Of a stretch of 64,000 nucleotides of DNA, positions 8,171-17,179 are shown one piece after another. This DNA is from Desulfovibrio cuneatus DSM 11391. Its GTDB lineage: Bacteria > Desulfobacterota > Desulfovibrionia > Desulfovibrionales > Desulfovibrionaceae. A program made the translations under genes and the position numbers. Location: positions 53,903 to 117,902 of the forward strand of contig NZ_AUCY01000013.1 of the NCBI RefSeq assembly GCF_000430005.1, read 5' to 3'. The notes beneath the pieces were generated by a model. That model worked only from the letters and a program-made list of their open reading frames with translations. It was not told where the DNA came from and ran no database searches. The first letter of the stretch is position 1; each line of letters begins with the position of its first letter.

Positions 8171-9120
8171 TGTGCGGCGCAAGCGCCACACCATTGCTCT
8201 TTTCACTTTATTCATCCGCTCCGCTAGGGTCAGGGGGCCTTCGCCCGGCCCCCTAACAACCCCAGGCGCTTGGGGCTCTGCCCCAAGACCCCGTTTAGGT
8301 TACGGCTCGCGCTCAGTAGATTTGTTTCGCTCACTCGAAGACTCGTACGCTGCACAAATATATTCGCGCGGGAGGGCACCGTGCCAAGTGAGAGTGAGAC
8401 AGTGTATGACAGACAACTTTCCCCACAGGCTTTGCCACATAAGGCAATTGCTACACTGGCAGCAAGCGGCACAAAAACGTAACGCACTTCGCATGAGCAG
8501 AGGGGCGCAACAAAGCGCACATAAGACGGGGGAGAATCGAAAAATTATCTGTACGGTGCGGCGAAACGCCGCCTTGATTTTTGAATGACACAGCCTTGTA
8601 TGGCACTATTTTTTACTGCACTTTCATCATCTGAGAAAAGCCCACTCACTCATACAAAGAGTGGTGGTAATCTCACCGCTTCCCTTCGCTATAGTGATTA
8701 CCCTTTGTAGCAACGCTAATGAACTCCCCCATCCTTCAATAGACGAGCGTACCCATAGCTCCACCAATGTAAGCGCGCTTTGTTGCGCCCGCTTACCCAT
8801 ACGATGTGCGGTTTTTTGATAGCCACTTTCCTTTGATTCGCCAGTTACCCTGTGCGGCGCAGCATATTATTACGGCAAGCTAGCCGAAACTCATATCGCT
8901 CTAGCTTGGCACAGCGGTTTCCCCGCGCGAATATGTTTGCGGGCGTCACGAGCGCAGCGAGTTAGCGTAGCAAACATTTTGAGCGCGGGCCGTAACCTAG
9001 CGGGTCACGGGGTGCAACCCCGTGGGTGTGGGGTTGTCAGGGGGCCGCACAAGGGCCCCCTGACCCTAGCGGAGCGGCAAACTAAACAAAAAACACAAGC
9101 TGGGGCGGCGGCACGCCGCA
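8171..9120. repeat. 0.9-kb non-coding element with long imperfect inverted ends
   Basis: The left side (CTCCGCTAGGGTCAGGGGGCC at 8219) is the reverse complement of the right side (GGCCCCCTGACCCTAGCGGAG at 9054). Pairing continues inward with gaps: TAGGTTACGG...GCGCTCA with its complement near 8983-9000, CATATTCGCGCGGG-type sequence near 8355-8373 and 8926-8945, and GGGCGCAACAAAGCGC (8504) with its complement (8787). The outer flanks also correspond (family D units at 8171-8190 and 9068-9120). I see no reading frame with coding character. It resembles a decayed mobile element or a large structured transcript. Confidence 0.6.
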
Positions 9121-9151
9121 TGAAACACCGCAGTCCCCTTCTTCCAACAAC

Positions 9152-9970
9152 TTACCCCGCCGCAGCCACAACCCGCACCAGCCTTGCTACATCAGCAGCC
9201 TTCAACCCATACAGCGCGTCCAGAAAATGCGGTACAAACGTCCCTGGCCCATCGGCCTTACGGGCCGCTATGCTCCCCGCTGCTGCCATAACCGCCATGG
9301 CACTCATGGCGGCAAGGCTGCCGTCTGCGGCTGTGGCGGCAAACGCCCCTGCCAGGGCAGAAGCTGTACACCCCATGCCGGTTACCCGGCACATCAGGGG
9401 GTGGCCCCCTTCCACCTGGAATACCCCGCCGCCGGGTTGCACAATAATATCTACCACGCCACTAATGCACACGGTGCAGTCATGCCGGGCTGCCAGCACC
9501 CGCGCGGCCCCAAGGGCACTGTGGGAAAGGGCGGTGCTGTCTACCCCGCGGGTAGTCCCCCCTTCTCCGGCAAGGGCCAGCACTTCTGAAGCATTCCCCC
9601 GTAGCAGGCACCCTTTGGCAGCCCGCAGCAGTTCCAAAGCGGTGTGGGTACGGTAACGGCTGGCCCCGGCCCCCACAGGGTCAATAACAACAGGAATGCC
9701 CCGGCTTTGGGCTGTTTTGAGGGCCAGGTGCATGGCCGCCACCCAGGCAGGGGAAAGGGTGCCAATGTTCAGCACCAGGGCAGAAGCAATGCCGGCAATT
9801 TCTTCAACCTCTTCCTGGGCATGGGCCATAACCGGGGAAGCCCCCAGGGCCAGCAGGGCATTGGCTGTGTGCTGCATGACCACAAAATTCGTTATGTTAT
9901 GTACTAAGGGCGCGGCAGCCCGCACTTTGGCAAGCTGTTCACCCACAAGCCCTACAAGACCGCAACTCAT
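9152..9970 (-). CDS. thiM: Hydroxyethylthiazole kinase ThiM
   Basis: A 272-residue cytoplasmic kinase that phosphorylates 4-methyl-5-(2-hydroxyethyl)thiazole for salvage of the thiamine thiazole moiety. Family features are VHNITNFVVMQHTANALLAL near residue 20, VVIDPVGAGASRYR in the middle, LRGNASEVLAL, and the catalytic Cys in VTGMGCTASALAG near residue 200. The start at 9970 is chosen because AAGGAG lies 7 nt upstream; an ATG at 10003 adds 11 unlike residues. No other thi gene is next to it, and I found no THI-box riboswitch upstream. Confidence 0.93.
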   Translation of the reverse strand: MSCGLVGLVGEQLAKVRAAAPLVHNITNFVVMQHTANALLALGASPVMAHAQEEVEEIAGIASALVLNIGTLSPAWVAAMHLALKTAQSRGIPVVIDPVGAGASRYRTHTALELLRAAKGCLLRGNASEVLALAGEGGTTRGVDSTALSHSALGAARVLAARHDCTVCISGVVDIIVQPGGGVFQVEGGHPLMCRVTGMGCTASALAGAFAATAADGSLAAMSAMAVMAAAGSIAARKADGPGTFVPHFLDALYGLKAADVARLVRVVAAAG

Positions 9971-10169
9971 AGTGTGCTCCTTTTTGGTGTATGGGGAGTT
10001 CATGAACGGAAATCAGCGTTTCCCCCAAGTAAAGGAGAAAGAGAAGCCCTTGTCAAGCGAAACGCTAGGGCTTATATTCCCTGTTTGCCTCAATGCGTAA
10101 ACACCCCTTCGGGCATTGTTACGGTGCAAAAGGGCAAGAGCTAGGGAACCGCTGAGTAATTGGTATTTT
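9971..10169. other. Intergenic region with degenerate family B ends
   Basis: It contains AACGGAAATCAGCGTTTCCC near 10010 and TTGTCAAGCGAAACGC near 10050, which resemble decayed family B ends in reverse order. I see no gene, tRNA or riboswitch. A promoter for thiM must lie here, but no clear -35/-10 pair stands out. Confidence 0.4.
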
Positions 10170-10294
10170 GGAAACGTGTAGTTATTTCGTTTGGCAAGGC
10201 GCAAGCTTTTTTTGAAGCAGGAGTGGACTCTTCTGTCCTCGACTGTTTCAAAAAAATGCAGCAACGCAGCCAAACGGAATAAATCAGCGTTTCC
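10170..10294 (-). repeat. Family B element upstream of the FAD/Fe-S dehydrogenase
   Basis: Ends GGAAACGTGTAGTTATTTCG and GCCAAACGGAATAAATCAGC...GTTTCC flank a core TTTTTTTGAAGCAGGAGTGG...GACTGTTTCAAAAAAA. It is reversed relative to the copy at 6638. The gap to the next start (10459) has no other obvious feature. Confidence 0.85.
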
Positions 10295-10458
10295 CTGGAA
10301 GAAAAACGCACATGGCTTCATGCCGGGCGCACATACCACCTATGGCGCACGACCCGCCACACTGGCGGAAAACATGCCTCCCATTGCCCCACGCGGAAAA
10401 CTTCTGCGCAGGCAGCATGGGCCCCGGCAGTGCCGGGCATGGCACAAAGGAACCACCA

Positions 10459-13400
10459 ATGCTTTCCAAAGGGCCTCATATATCCATCGACGCTGAAAGC
10501 CTCGTTCCCCGTATCCTGCATATTCCTGAAAAAGAATTTGCCCGCTGGCCTGAAGCGGTGCGCAAACTGACTGTGGAAATTGCCTCAGAGCTGTTCCTGG
10601 TACGTTACAACCCCTTTATTGCTCCGGAAACGGTGCGTAAAAGCGTGCGTGAATGTTTTGCTGCCTCCCGCCACGGTCTTGCCCTGCATTATGCCACGTG
10701 CCTGGAAGAAGGCATTACCATGTTCTGGAGTGCCCATGAAAGCGACTTGGCCTTCAAAAAAGAAATCATTGCCCGCCTTGCCCAGGTGCTGCCCAAAGAA
10801 GCAGTGGATACAGGCAACTACGCCGTGGTGGATAATGCCACCGACTCTACCGACCTGCGCCTGGAGCTGCCCCTTTTGGTGGTAACCCCGGCCACGGCGG
10901 AACAGGTGCAGGCCGTGGTGCGCCTTGCCAATGAAATGCAGTTTTCCCTGGTGCCCCGTGGGGGCGGTTCCGGTGCCACAGGCGGGGCTGTGCCTGCCCG
11001 CAAGCGCAGCGTTATTCTTTCCCTTATCCGCCTGAACAAAATTACGGAAATAAACCCCCAAGAACGTACCATAACCGTGCAGGCCGGGGTTATTACCAAC
11101 GACGCCACCCTGGCGGCTGCCAAGCACAACCTGCTGTTCAGCGTAGACCCTGCCTCCAAGCTGGCTTCCAGCATTGGGGGGAACATTGCGGAAAACGCTG
11201 GCGGGCCGTTGTGCTTTGAATACGGCACCACCATTGACAACGTGCTTTCTTACCGCATGGTGCTTCCCACCGGGGAACTGATTGAAGTAACCCGCAAGGA
11301 CCACCCCCGCCGGGCCATTGCCCCGGAAGATACCGCTGTGTTTGAAGTGCGCGACCTTTCCGGTGGCCTGCGCAGTGTGGTTACCCTGCCTGCTTCTGTC
11401 ATTCGCACCCCCGGCCTTGGCAAGGACGTGACCAACAAAGCCCTGGGGGGCCTGCCCGGAATGCAAAAGGAAGGCACTGATGGCGTGATTACCGACGCCA
11501 CCTTTATTTTGCATGAACAGCTCCCGTACAAGCGGGTTATGGTGCTGGAATTTTTTGGCCGCTCCATGGAAAACGCCGTGCTGGTGGTGACAGACATTGT
11601 GGCCCTGCGCAACGACATTCGCCGCCGGGGCGACCTTGTAAAAATTACGGCCATGGAAGATTTTAACATCAAGTATGTGCAGGCCATCGATTACCAGCGC
11701 AAGTCCACCCAGTATGAAGGCGACCCCATTTCCGTGCTTATTGTGCAACTGGACAGCAACAGCCAGGACGCGCTTGATGAAGCGGTGGGCCATGTGGTGC
11801 AAATTTGCGAATCCTACGACAGTGTGGATTCCTTTGTGGCCAAAGACGACAAGGAAGCTGAACACTTCTGGGAAGACAGGCACAAACTTTCCATGATTGC
11901 CCGGCGCACTTCCGGCTTTAAAATTAACGAAGACGTGGTTCTTCCCATTCAGGGCATTCCGGAATTTGCCTTGTACCTGGAATGGCTGAACCTTGAATAC
12001 GCCGCGCGGGCCTACCGCACCGCCCTGAAGGCCGCAGGCAACCTGCCCGGCCTGCCGGAAGAAGATGACCGCATTCCGCAGGAACTGGCCTATGCTGCCC
12101 GCATTATTCAGGGTGAAGTGCACATGGCAGACCTTTCTGATGAAGAATTGTTCCTGCACGCCACCCTGTTCCTGCGTTCCTTGAGCGAAAGTTACCCGTC
12201 ACTTTCCGGTAAGTTTGCCGAAATTGCGGACCATATGGTGCAAACCCGCATTAGTGTGGCCAGCCATATGCACGCGGGCGACGGCAACTGCCACGTAAAC
12301 ATTCCTGTAAACTCCAATGACCCGGTGATGCTGGCCAATGCGGAGCATGTGGCCCATTTGGTTATGGCCAAGGCCCAGGAACTGGGCGGGGAAGTAACAG
12401 GGGAACACGGCATTGGCATTACCAAAATTGCCTTCCTTACTGAAGAAAAAATGAATGCTTTTATTGAATACAAGCGCCTTGTGGACCCGCGCAACGTGTT
12501 CAACCCGGCAAAGCTTACCCAGCGTGAACTGCCTGTGGCCCCGTTCACTTTTTCCTTCAACCGCCTTATTCAAGATATCCAGCAAAGCGGTCTGGCAGAC
12601 AAAGAGCGCCTTATTTCCCTGCTGGCCAATATCCAAATGTGCACCCGCTGCGGCAAGTGCAAGCAGCACTGCCCCATGCATGCGCCGGAAGCTGGCCTAA
12701 CCTACTACCCGCGCAATAAAAACCTGGTTCTGGGTGCACTTATTGAAGCCATTTACTACTCCCAGGTAAACACAGGCAAGGTAGACCCCTTCCTTATGGC
12801 TGAACTGCGCCACCTGATGGACTTTTGCACCGGCTGCGGCAAGTGCATGACAGCCTGCCCGGTGAAAATTGCCTCGCAGGAAGTGGCCTTAAGCATGCGC
12901 GGCTACCTGGAAGATGAAGGCCAAGGCGGCCACCCCATCAAGTCGCGGGTGCTGGGCATGGTGGCCCAAAACCCCTCTGCCCGCATTCCGCTTATGGGCA
13001 AGCTGGCTTCTGTGGGGCAGCGTGTGCAAAACAACCTGTTGCCCATGGTGCCTGCCTCTGTTCGCAGCCGGTTTACCAACCCCATGTTTGCTGGGCGCGG
13101 GCCCCAGCCCGGCTACCGCAACCTGGGGGAAACACTGCATTTGGCTGAAGGCACCCTGTTTGTGCCCGAAGGCACCGTGCAAGGCACTGTTCTCTACTTT
13201 CCCGGGTGCGGCGGCTCCGTCTTTTTCCGCCACATTGGCCTTGCCGCAGTTGCCTTGCTGGTACAGGCTGGGTATGCCGTGGTATTGCCGGAAAAGCACC
13301 TGTGTTGCGGCTACCCCCTGCTGGCCTCAGGTTCGCACGAGGCTTTTGCCATGAACCAGGACAACAACATTCGGGCGCTACGCGCGCTGGCGGAAAAAGC

Positions 13401-14133
13401 CGCAGACAAAGGCTTTAGCATTGAGTATGTGCTTACTTCCTGCGGTTCCTGCCGCGACGGTATGGAACGCCACTTTGTGCCTGAAGTGTTCCCCCCGGCT
13501 CAGGGGCACAAGGTGGCGGTGAACGACGTTGCCTGGTTCCTGTTGCAGCACCACCCCACCCTGCCACAGTGGCAGGAAGCACACCCCCAGCATGGAATGG
13601 AACAAGCAGGGCAGGCCGAACAAGCCGCACAACAAGTGCCACGGCACATGCTGTACCACGCGCCTTGCCACGCGGAAGTCCCTGGGATGCATAAAATCAA
13701 GGCAGGCGGGCAATACGCCAAGGCCATTGGCACCTTTTTTGGCAACAAGGCCACCCTTTCCCCCGGTTGTTGCGGGGAATCGGGCCTGGGGGCCATTACT
13801 ACCCCGGAACTGTACAATAAAATTCGGGCCAAAAAGTCTGAACGGCTGGCCACAGAACTTGCTACCCTGCCGGAAGATGCCCCCATTGTGGTGGGCTGCC
13901 CTTCCTGCAAAATGGGCCTTACCCGCATCCTTATGGGCCAAGGGGCCAAGCGCCGCGTGCTGCACACCCTGGAACTGATGGCCGAAACCCTGTTCGGCCC
14001 AGCCTGGAAGCACACCACACGCCGCACCCTGCGCGGGACAAAAATGCAGGACGGTATCCGGCTGGTGAATATGGGCCATGTGCCGCCGCCCACTGCCGAC
14101 GATGAAGAGCGCGACGATAGCGCCGATGAGTAA
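10459..14133 (+). CDS. Giant FAD-linked and Fe-S oxidoreductase, D-lactate/glycolate dehydrogenase type
   Basis: A 1224-residue fusion of a GlcD/Dld-like flavin half and a GlcF-like iron-sulfur half. The FAD (PCMH) domain starts near residue 140, with LVPRGGGSGATGG as its nucleotide loop; the FAD-oxidase C-terminal domain ends near HAGDGNCHVNIPV and GEHGIGITK. Two [4Fe-4S] motifs follow, CTRCGKCKQHCP (near 730) and CTGCGKCMTACP (near 790). Two CCG domains then appear (FPGCGGSVFF...HLCCGYPLL near 915 and APCHAEVPGMHK...LSPGCCGESG near 1070). The family oxidises 2-hydroxy acids such as D-lactate and passes electrons to membrane carriers or Fe-S partners; which acid is inferred only. The start at 10459 has AAAGGA 7 nt upstream; the in-frame extension to 10312 is not family-like. 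Confidence 0.88.
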   Translation: MLSKGPHISIDAESLVPRILHIPEKEFARWPEAVRKLTVEIASELFLVRYNPFIAPETVRKSVRECFAASRHGLALHYATCLEEGITMFWSAHESDLAFKKEIIARLAQVLPKEAVDTGNYAVVDNATDSTDLRLELPLLVVTPATAEQVQAVVRLANEMQFSLVPRGGGSGATGGAVPARKRSVILSLIRLNKITEINPQERTITVQAGVITNDATLAAAKHNLLFSVDPASKLASSIGGNIAENAGGPLCFEYGTTIDNVLSYRMVLPTGELIEVTRKDHPRRAIAPEDTAVFEVRDLSGGLRSVVTLPASVIRTPGLGKDVTNKALGGLPGMQKEGTDGVITDATFILHEQLPYKRVMVLEFFGRSMENAVLVVTDIVALRNDIRRRGDLVKITAMEDFNIKYVQAIDYQRKSTQYEGDPISVLIVQLDSNSQDALDEAVGHVVQICESYDSVDSFVAKDDKEAEHFWEDRHKLSMIARRTSGFKINEDVVLPIQGIPEFALYLEWLNLEYAARAYRTALKAAGNLPGLPEEDDRIPQELAYAARIIQGEVHMADLSDEELFLHATLFLRSLSESYPSLSGKFAEIADHMVQTRISVASHMHAGDGNCHVNIPVNSNDPVMLANAEHVAHLVMAKAQELGGEVTGEHGIGITKIAFLTEEKMNAFIEYKRLVDPRNVFNPAKLTQRELPVAPFTFSFNRLIQDIQQSGLADKERLISLLANIQMCTRCGKCKQHCPMHAPEAGLTYYPRNKNLVLGALIEAIYYSQVNTGKVDPFLMAELRHLMDFCTGCGKCMTACPVKIASQEVALSMRGYLEDEGQGGHPIKSRVLGMVAQNPSARIPLMGKLASVGQRVQNNLLPMVPASVRSRFTNPMFAGRGPQPGYRNLGETLHLAEGTLFVPEGTVQGTVLYFPGCGGSVFFRHIGLAAVALLVQAGYAVVLPEKHLCCGYPLLASGSHEAFAMNQDNNIRALRALAEKAADKGFSIEYVLTSCGSCRDGMERHFVPEVFPPAQGHKVAVNDVAWFLLQHHPTLPQWQEAHPQHGMEQAGQAEQAAQQVPRHMLYHAPCHAEVPGMHKIKAGGQYAKAIGTFFGNKATLSPGCCGESGLGAITTPELYNKIRAKKSERLATELATLPEDAPIVVGCPSCKMGLTRILMGQGAKRRVLHTLELMAETLFGPAWKHTTRRTLRGTKMQDGIRLVNMGHVPPPTADDEERDDSADE

Positions 14134-14138
14134 ATATT

Positions 14139-14300
14139 ATTGGGGAGGTTCTGCCTCCCCAACCCCCTCCGCCAAGGGCATGATGCTCTTGGAACCCCCC
14201 ATTAGCATTTAGCTTTCCGCTTTACGGAAAGCTAAATGCTAATGGGGGTCAAGGGGAATCATTCCCCTTGCAGGGGGTATGGGGGACAGTGTCCCCCAAT
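14139..14300 (+). repeat. Family A element, copy 3 (upstream of ruvX)
   Basis: It begins 5 nt after the dehydrogenase stop. Its central stem is TAGCATTTAGCTTTCCG / CGGAAAGCTAAATGCTA, quite unlike the GTTTAC or GTTTGC stems of other copies but still fully paired. The flanking hairpins (GGGGAGGTTCTGCCTCCCC, AAGGGCATGATGCTCTT, AGGGGAATCATTCCCCTT, GGGGGACAGTGTCCCCC) match the family. Confidence 0.85.
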
Positions 14301-14326
14301 GCAATTCTTACAATGGTGCTTATTCC

Positions 14327-14776
14327 ATGAGACTTTTAGCTATCGACTACGGGCAAAAGCGCACGGGACTGGCTGTGGGGAGCGCGGCGGGCACGCTGGC
14401 GTTTCCGCACAGCACCCTTGCCATGCGCGGCAAAGATATTTTTTTTGCCGAGCTGCTTGCCGTGGCGGAGAAGGAAAACGTGCAGGGCTTTGTTGTGGGT
14501 TTGCCCTTGCGCAACAATGGGGAAGAGAGTGAAACTACCCGGCAGGTGCGCAACATGGTTGGCCGCCTATACCGCCGTAGCCCTTTACCAATTTTTCTGA
14601 TAGAAGAGGCCCACAGTTCCCACGAGGCAGAAGCACGCCTGCGGGAGCTGGGCAAAGACCCCCGAAAAACTAAACATCTGCTTGATCAGGCCGCCGCAGT
14701 TATCATACTGGAATCATTTCTTTCCTTGCCACCTGATAAGCGCATACTTTATGAGCCAAACACCCCCAATACATGA
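14327..14776 (+). CDS. ruvX: Putative pre-16S rRNA nuclease / Holliday junction resolvase-like RuvX (YqgF)
   Basis: A 149-residue RNase H-fold protein. Motifs in order are LAIDYGQKRTGLAVG at the N-terminus, VVGLPLRNNGEESE near residue 60, the acidic IEEAHSSHEAEARL region near 95 (usually DERLS in E. coli-type proteins) and LLDQAAAVIILESFL near 120, as in YqgF. The family processes the 5' end of 16S rRNA in E. coli and may act on branched DNA. The start follows a family A element and has no strong ribosome site. The 3' end overlaps mltG by 26 nt. Confidence 0.85.
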   Translation: MRLLAIDYGQKRTGLAVGSAAGTLAFPHSTLAMRGKDIFFAELLAVAEKENVQGFVVGLPLRNNGEESETTRQVRNMVGRLYRRSPLPIFLIEEAHSSHEAEARLRELGKDPRKTKHLLDQAAAVIILESFLSLPPDKRILYEPNTPNT

Positions 14777-16292
14777 ACCCGTCAAGGGGCTGCCCCCGCT
14801 GAAAAAACGCCGCCTGTGGCTGCGCGTTTTGCTGTTGCTGGTAGCCCTGGTAGCTTCTGCCGCCCTGTATGTTGGCCTGGACGCCTACCGCTTTCTCACC
14901 TCCCCGGCTTCCCTCACCCCGCAAGAAGTCATTATCAGCATTGATGAAGGGGCTACTTTTGACCGTGTGGCCTGGGATTTGAAAAAAGCCGGGGTCATTA
15001 CGGACGTTCCCCGCTTCCGCCTGCTGGCCCAGTATAAAAAAAGCCTGGGCAAAATTCAGGCCGGGGAATTTAGCGTGAGCACGGGCTGGACGCCGGAACA
15101 GGTGCTTATCCAACTTACCTTGGGTAAGCCTCTTTTGTTCAAACTGCGCCTGCGTGAAGGCCTTACCCTGTGGGAAACAGCTAATGCTGTGGAAGAACAG
15201 GGCTTTGCCAAGGCAGAACACTTCAAGGAAGTGCTGCATGACCCGGAATTTTTGCGCCAGCACCACATTCCCTTTGCCACGGCAGAAGGGTTTTTGTGGC
15301 CGGAAACGTACCTGCTGCGCAAACCCAAAAAAATGGACAAAGCCCAGGCCCGCGCTGTGGCAAGCCTTTTGGTGAACACCTTTTGGGCTAAAACAAAACC
15401 TTTGTGGACGCAATTGCCTGCCAGGGAACCTTCTGAGGTGCCTGCCCAGCCAAAATCCACCGTGAACAAGGCGGTCACGGCAGTGGCCAATGCGACTGTG
15501 AGCGTTGTGGCAGATGCCATGCAAGGGGCTATTAATGAAAGCGCTTCCAATGCCACCCAACAGGCCACGCAAGACATAGCCCAAGACGCCGCCCAAAGCC
15601 CCCTGCCCCAGGGGTCTTTGCAAACTACTGCCGCAGGAACGACCCAGGCAGGAGCGACAAACGGCACCGCAACTTCGGCCACCGGGCCAGCAGGGGCATT
15701 TGGCGAAAATACCGACAAAGACGCGGAAGAGGCTGCGGCCCAAGCCCAAACAACCCCGCAGCAAGTGCACGGAGTTTCCCCTGAAAAGGCCCTGGCTGAT
15801 GCAGACAGTAAAGAACAGCCCAAAGCTGCGCCGCGCCCCATGGCGCCCCCAAAGCCGGTGCATCCTTCACAAATAGAAAAAAGTGCCCTGCACCACCTGC
15901 TTATTTTGGCTTCCCTGGTGGAAAAGGAAACCGCCATTCCTGCGGAGCGCCCTGTGGTAGCGGGGGTATATGCCAACCGCCTGCGCATTGGTATGCTGTT
16001 GCAATGCGACCCCACTATTCCTTACGGCATTGGGGAAGAATTTCGTGGCCCCATTCGCCGTTCCCAGTTGCAGGACAAGAACAACCCCTACAACACCTAC
16101 CAGCACCCAGGCCTGCCCCCTGGCCCCATTTGCTCTTCCGGCCTTGCGGCCTTGCAAGCGGCCCTGGCCCCTGGGAACCATAAATATCTGTACTTTGTTG
16201 CCACCGGTACAGATGGCGGTCACGTTTTTAGCCGGAATCTGGCAGAACACAGCCAGGCCGTGCAGGCATACCGTAAAACTCAGGGAAGGTAA
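14751..16292 (+). CDS. mltG: Endolytic murein transglycosylase MltG with a large low-complexity insert
   Basis: A 513-residue inner-membrane enzyme that cuts nascent glycan strands and sets their length. An N-terminal basic stretch and one membrane helix (residues 20-45) are followed by a LysM-like region (ISIDEGATFDRVAWDLKKAG) and the YceG domain, with the catalytic Glu in LASLVEKETAIPAERPVVAG near residue 385 and YANRLRIGMLLQCDPTIPYG. Between about residues 222 and 378 lies an Ala/Thr/Gln/Pro-rich segment that most family members (near 340 residues) lack. It splits the YceG domain just before the catalytic motif. The reading frame stays open, so this is not a frameshift. The ruvX-mltG overlap suggests coupling. 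Confidence 0.9.
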   Translation: MSQTPPIHEPVKGLPPLKKRRLWLRVLLLLVALVASAALYVGLDAYRFLTSPASLTPQEVIISIDEGATFDRVAWDLKKAGVITDVPRFRLLAQYKKSLGKIQAGEFSVSTGWTPEQVLIQLTLGKPLLFKLRLREGLTLWETANAVEEQGFAKAEHFKEVLHDPEFLRQHHIPFATAEGFLWPETYLLRKPKKMDKAQARAVASLLVNTFWAKTKPLWTQLPAREPSEVPAQPKSTVNKAVTAVANATVSVVADAMQGAINESASNATQQATQDIAQDAAQSPLPQGSLQTTAAGTTQAGATNGTATSATGPAGAFGENTDKDAEEAAAQAQTTPQQVHGVSPEKALADADSKEQPKAAPRPMAPPKPVHPSQIEKSALHHLLILASLVEKETAIPAERPVVAGVYANRLRIGMLLQCDPTIPYGIGEEFRGPIRRSQLQDKNNPYNTYQHPGLPPGPICSSGLAALQAALAPGNHKYLYFVATGTDGGHVFSRNLAEHSQAVQAYRKTQGR

Positions 16293-16294
16293 CC

Positions 16295-16921
16295 ATGCCT
16301 GCACATTCCCCCACCCATACCACAGGGAACGCCCCTTCAACGGCTGAACAGGCAGCGCCGCAAGCCGCTGAACTGTGCGCCCGCTGTTCGCGCATGGGTA
16401 ATTCCTGCTGTGTGGCAGACCGTAAAGAGGCACACCTGTTTTTTCCCCTTTCCCAAAAGGAATGGGAGCGGTTGCAGCCCTATGCCCACCTTACGGTGCT
16501 GGACCATGCCACCCTGGAACGCCAGAAGCCGGAAGAAGACTGCATACGCCAAAGCGTGGCCAATAGCCCGGAATTTTTAGCTTCCATGGGGCGCATGTTC
16601 CCGGCCCATGGACACCGGTTTGAAGCCCTGTTCCCCGTTCCAGGCAAGCACTTTCATATTGCGGTGCGCCACAATGGGGAATGCGTCTTTTTGGGGGAGG
16701 AAGGGTGCGTGCTGCCAAGGGAAGTTCGCCCCTGGTACTGCCTGTTGTTCCCAAACTGGGTGCATGGCAACTCCCTGACCAATTTCGTGCCAACCCACTG
16801 CCTGGTGACCCAAACCGGGCAATACAGCATGAGTATTTGCCGCCTGCTGGGTACCACACCGGAAGAAGTACGACGGCTGTTTGCGTGCCTGTGTGAAGAC
16901 TGGGGCTTAGTTTCTAAATAG
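16295..16921 (+). CDS. YkgJ-family cysteine cluster protein
   Basis: A 208-residue cytoplasmic protein with the zinc/iron-chelating CxxCxxxxxCC pattern at the N-terminus (CARCSRMGNSCCVADRKEAH, near residues 27-46) and later cysteines in CVFLGEEGCVLPREVRPWYC near residue 130, as in the CxxCxxCC/YkgJ family. A function is not established for this family; metal binding is inferred from the cysteines. It starts 3 nt after the mltG stop with ribosome site GGAAGG, so it belongs to the ruvX-mltG unit. Confidence 0.78.
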   Translation: MPAHSPTHTTGNAPSTAEQAAPQAAELCARCSRMGNSCCVADRKEAHLFFPLSQKEWERLQPYAHLTVLDHATLERQKPEEDCIRQSVANSPEFLASMGRMFPAHGHRFEALFPVPGKHFHIAVRHNGECVFLGEEGCVLPREVRPWYCLLFPNWVHGNSLTNFVPTHCLVTQTGQYSMSICRLLGTTPEEVRRLFACLCEDWGLVSK

Positions 16922-16934
16922 GGTTGATTTTTCA

Positions 16935-17147
16935 TTGGGGGACGCTGTCCCCCAACCCCCTGCAAGGGGGGTGACGCCCCTTGACCCCCTTTTGAGGGGT
17001 TGCAACTTACCCTAAAGCCGACGGCAATCGCGAGTGTAGCGGGCCGTGGAGTGAGGGCGGAGGGAACGGGCAACTTGGCTGCCTGTACATCATCACGTAG
17101 CCCGAACGGAAAAGGTCGGGTTTTGGGGAGGCAGAGCCTCCCCAAAA
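16935..17147 (-). repeat. Family A element, copy 4, inverted and interrupted by family C
   Basis: The outer hairpins of A are present in reverse order (GGGGGACGCTGTCCCCC first, GGGGAGGCAGAGCCTCCCC last). The fourth hairpin reads AAGGGGGGTGACGCCCCTT. The centre is replaced by a family C block (17017-17110, GCCGACGGCAATCGCGAGTG...). This is a nested arrangement between the YkgJ and PBP genes. Confidence 0.8.
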
Positions 17148-17179
17148 GAGCTGCTGCATAATTAAATCCAAGGATTCAT

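Noticed and set aside
8171..9120. A degraded transposase gene in the palindromic element
   Set aside because: No frame shows DDE or serine recombinase motifs or any protein-like composition.
9971..10140. A TPP riboswitch upstream of thiM
   Set aside because: I looked for the CUGAGA and ACCUGAUCUGGAUAAUGCCAGC-type core on the minus strand and did not find it. The region looks like decayed family B ends.
10585..12159. 524-codon open frame antisense to the FAD/Fe-S dehydrogenase
   Set aside because: It mirrors the third-position GC bias of the plus-strand gene and has a His/Gly-rich translation with no recognisable domain or ribosome site.
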